Positions 6,270-7,427 of a DNA stretch of 7,427 nt are shown here, piece after piece (position 1 is the first letter of the stretch; each line of letters starts with the position of its first letter). The notes beneath the pieces were generated by a model. That model ran no database searches and was not told the origin of the DNA. It was given only the letters and a program-made list of their open reading frames with translations. The position numbers and the translations under genes were made by a program. This DNA comes from an uncultured Prevotellaceae bacterium (GTDB lineage Bacteria > Bacteroidota > Bacteroidia > Bacteroidales > Bacteroidaceae), in contig CAMJAO010000099.1 of NCBI GenBank assembly GCA_946403615.1, positions 1-7,427 of the forward strand, given 5' to 3'.

Positions 6270-7427
6270 ATGAAAAAAGCAAAATTTTTACTATTAACAC
6301 TGCTCGCCCTACTAGGGTATAGTGGGGCATGGGCCGAGACGGTGAGTCCATATACTGTGGACTTCAACACGGCCATCACCACGAGCAACCACGACTTCAA
6401 AGTGGCCTCGAACTGGAAGCATATTGTGCACAGGTACAATGACGGCTATTCCGATTATTTCATGTCTTACTCTTATAAAGAGTCTGATGGCATTGATAAT
6501 TCCGGTGCATTGTATGCTGGTGAGCAAAAAGCCGGTGATAACTGGGATAATGAGGTTACATATGACCTGTTGGTTACCCCGGTGGTAAGTGGCCAAATTA
6601 CTATTTATGCTAAAAGAGGTTCGACCTCGAGTCCTTTTGTGGAGTTCTGGAGTCTTAACTCTGAAGGTACAGCGCGTGACACCAAACTCTTCACTCAAAA
6701 TCTCACTGATGATGAATGGGTGGCTGTCACTTATACCGTAGATACGCCGCAGCGTATCGGTATCCGTGCGCAGAGAGTGTATCTCGACAATTTCTCTGCT
6801 GAAAATGCAGAAATTGAGGTTGAGAAGAGTATCGCCATCACATCGGCTGATCCATCTCAAACCACTGGTACTATTTATTGGAATCAGCAAGCCAACGGTA
6901 AGGTGCTGTTGAAATATACAGTGACCGTGACCAATAACGGTGAGGCTGCTTTGACCCAAGGTGAAGATGGATACAGCGTGTCTATCTTTAACCGTAAGAC
7001 CGGTGAGGTGTATGTCACAACCGAAGTGCCGCAAAATCTGGCTATCGGCGAGACTTCAGAACCGTTTGATGTGGCAGGTGAAGTGGAGACCTCTATTTGG
7101 GCCAACAGTAACACCTATATCAACATGGACCTGAAAGAGAATCTGCAAGGTTCTACTGTTCAACGCGCACAATCTCAGTATAAGGCTTACGAGCCGAAGT
7201 TTATCTTCCGTGCGGCAGGTTCTACTTCTACCAGCAGCCTGACTGGAACACAGGCTTGGGGCACGATTACCGAAACGACCACGAAGAACTATGAGATTTA
7301 CAATGACGGAAACGCTCCGCTTATCATCAATCTCATCAACGATCCAGTTGGCTTCACTATGGCTGAGTCAACTGAAGATTTTGTCAGCCTGATTCATGAC
7401 GGTTATGACGCTGACGGCGCCGTATGG
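6270..7427 (+). CDS. Partial (3' end missing) secreted choice-of-anchor-J / Hydin-like surface protein
   Basis: The frame is open from the ATG at 6270 to the last base: 386 codons with no stop. The start is supported by an immediate signal peptide (MKKAKFLLLTLLALLGYSGAWA, likely cut at AWA|E, 22/23) and by the promoter upstream. Residues 26-178 look like a J-type beta-sandwich: 'YTVDFNTA' at the start, 'YDLLVTPVVSG' in the place of the usual 'DDWLISP', and 'VYLDNFSAE' (170-177) as the last strand. Residues 183-300 are CARDB/Ig-like ('LKYTVTVTNNGEAAL'). Residues 304-386 start a Hydin/ASH-like domain ('YEIYNDGNAPLIINL', 341-353). No sorting tail is seen because the C-terminus is outside the window. 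The domain order matches what remains of the gene at 1-1353, suggesting related proteins flank the central operon. A surface adhesin or scaffold is inferred; no catalytic residues are recognised. Confidence 0.85.
   Translation, partial: MKKAKFLLLTLLALLGYSGAWAETVSPYTVDFNTAITTSNHDFKVASNWKHIVHRYNDGYSDYFMSYSYKESDGIDNSGALYAGEQKAGDNWDNEVTYDLLVTPVVSGQITIYAKRGSTSSPFVEFWSLNSEGTARDTKLFTQNLTDDEWVAVTYTVDTPQRIGIRAQRVYLDNFSAENAEIEVEKSIAITSADPSQTTGTIYWNQQANGKVLLKYTVTVTNNGEAALTQGEDGYSVSIFNRKTGEVYVTTEVPQNLAIGETSEPFDVAGEVETSIWANSNTYINMDLKENLQGSTVQRAQSQYKAYEPKFIFRAAGSTSTSSLTGTQAWGTITETTTKNYEIYNDGNAPLIINLINDPVGFTMAESTEDFVSLIHDGYDADGAVW

Noticed and set aside
6312..7034. Minus-strand open frame of 240 codons
   Set aside because: It is opposite the 6270 gene, which has a promoter, signal peptide and domain pattern. 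The antisense translation has no recognisable features.

Overview
The window looks like a chromosomal segment from a member of the Bacteroidales, most like Prevotella or Bacteroides. Four features support this. The secreted proteins are built from choice-of-anchor-J-type beta-sandwiches. Their C-termini look like Bacteroidetes sorting tails. An Omp28-related protein is present. The best promoter matches the Bacteroidetes consensus (TTTG, 19-bp spacer, TAnnTTTG), and the start codons lack a strong Shine-Dalgarno sequence. The species cannot be named from the sequence alone.

Layout, all genes on the + strand: (1) 1-1353, the C-terminal part of a multidomain surface protein (J-type, Hydin/ASH-like, J-type, sorting tail), with its N-terminus outside the window. 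(2) 1354-1486, an intergenic gap holding an inverted array of octamers and a small dyad just before the next start. (3) 1487-3976, a complete 829-residue secreted protein with an internally duplicated beta-sandwich/J-type/Fn3-like unit and a sorting tail. (4) 3973-5904, a complete 643-residue Omp28-related secreted protein that overlaps the previous gene by ATGA and lacks the family's usual WCxxCP-type motif. (5) 5905-6269, a 365-base intergenic region with a long imperfect hairpin made of inverted decamers, then a well-formed promoter and an AT-rich leader. (6) 6270-7427, the first 386 residues of a fourth secreted protein (signal peptide, J-type domain, CARDB-like and Hydin/ASH-like regions), open at the right edge.

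All four proteins appear to be exported. The three visible start regions carry Sec signal peptides, and the three visible C-termini share a 'VSG(I/V)xEV' junction followed by a short 'VYxxxG' or 'YNLSGQ' tail, probably for export or surface attachment by the type IX secretion system. No catalytic domain is recognisable. The products look like surface adhesins, binding scaffolds or structural proteins. The 1487-5904 pair is probably co-transcribed and translationally coupled. The last gene has its own promoter.

The most unusual signals are two. First, both intergenic gaps hold inverted arrays with the same design (about three short tandem units per arm, 8 or 10 bases long, facing each other across roughly 32-36 bases) but with unrelated sequences. 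Second, the Omp28-like protein appears to have lost its thioredoxin-like cysteine pair while keeping six other cysteines. No RNA gene, CRISPR array or mobile-element gene was found.
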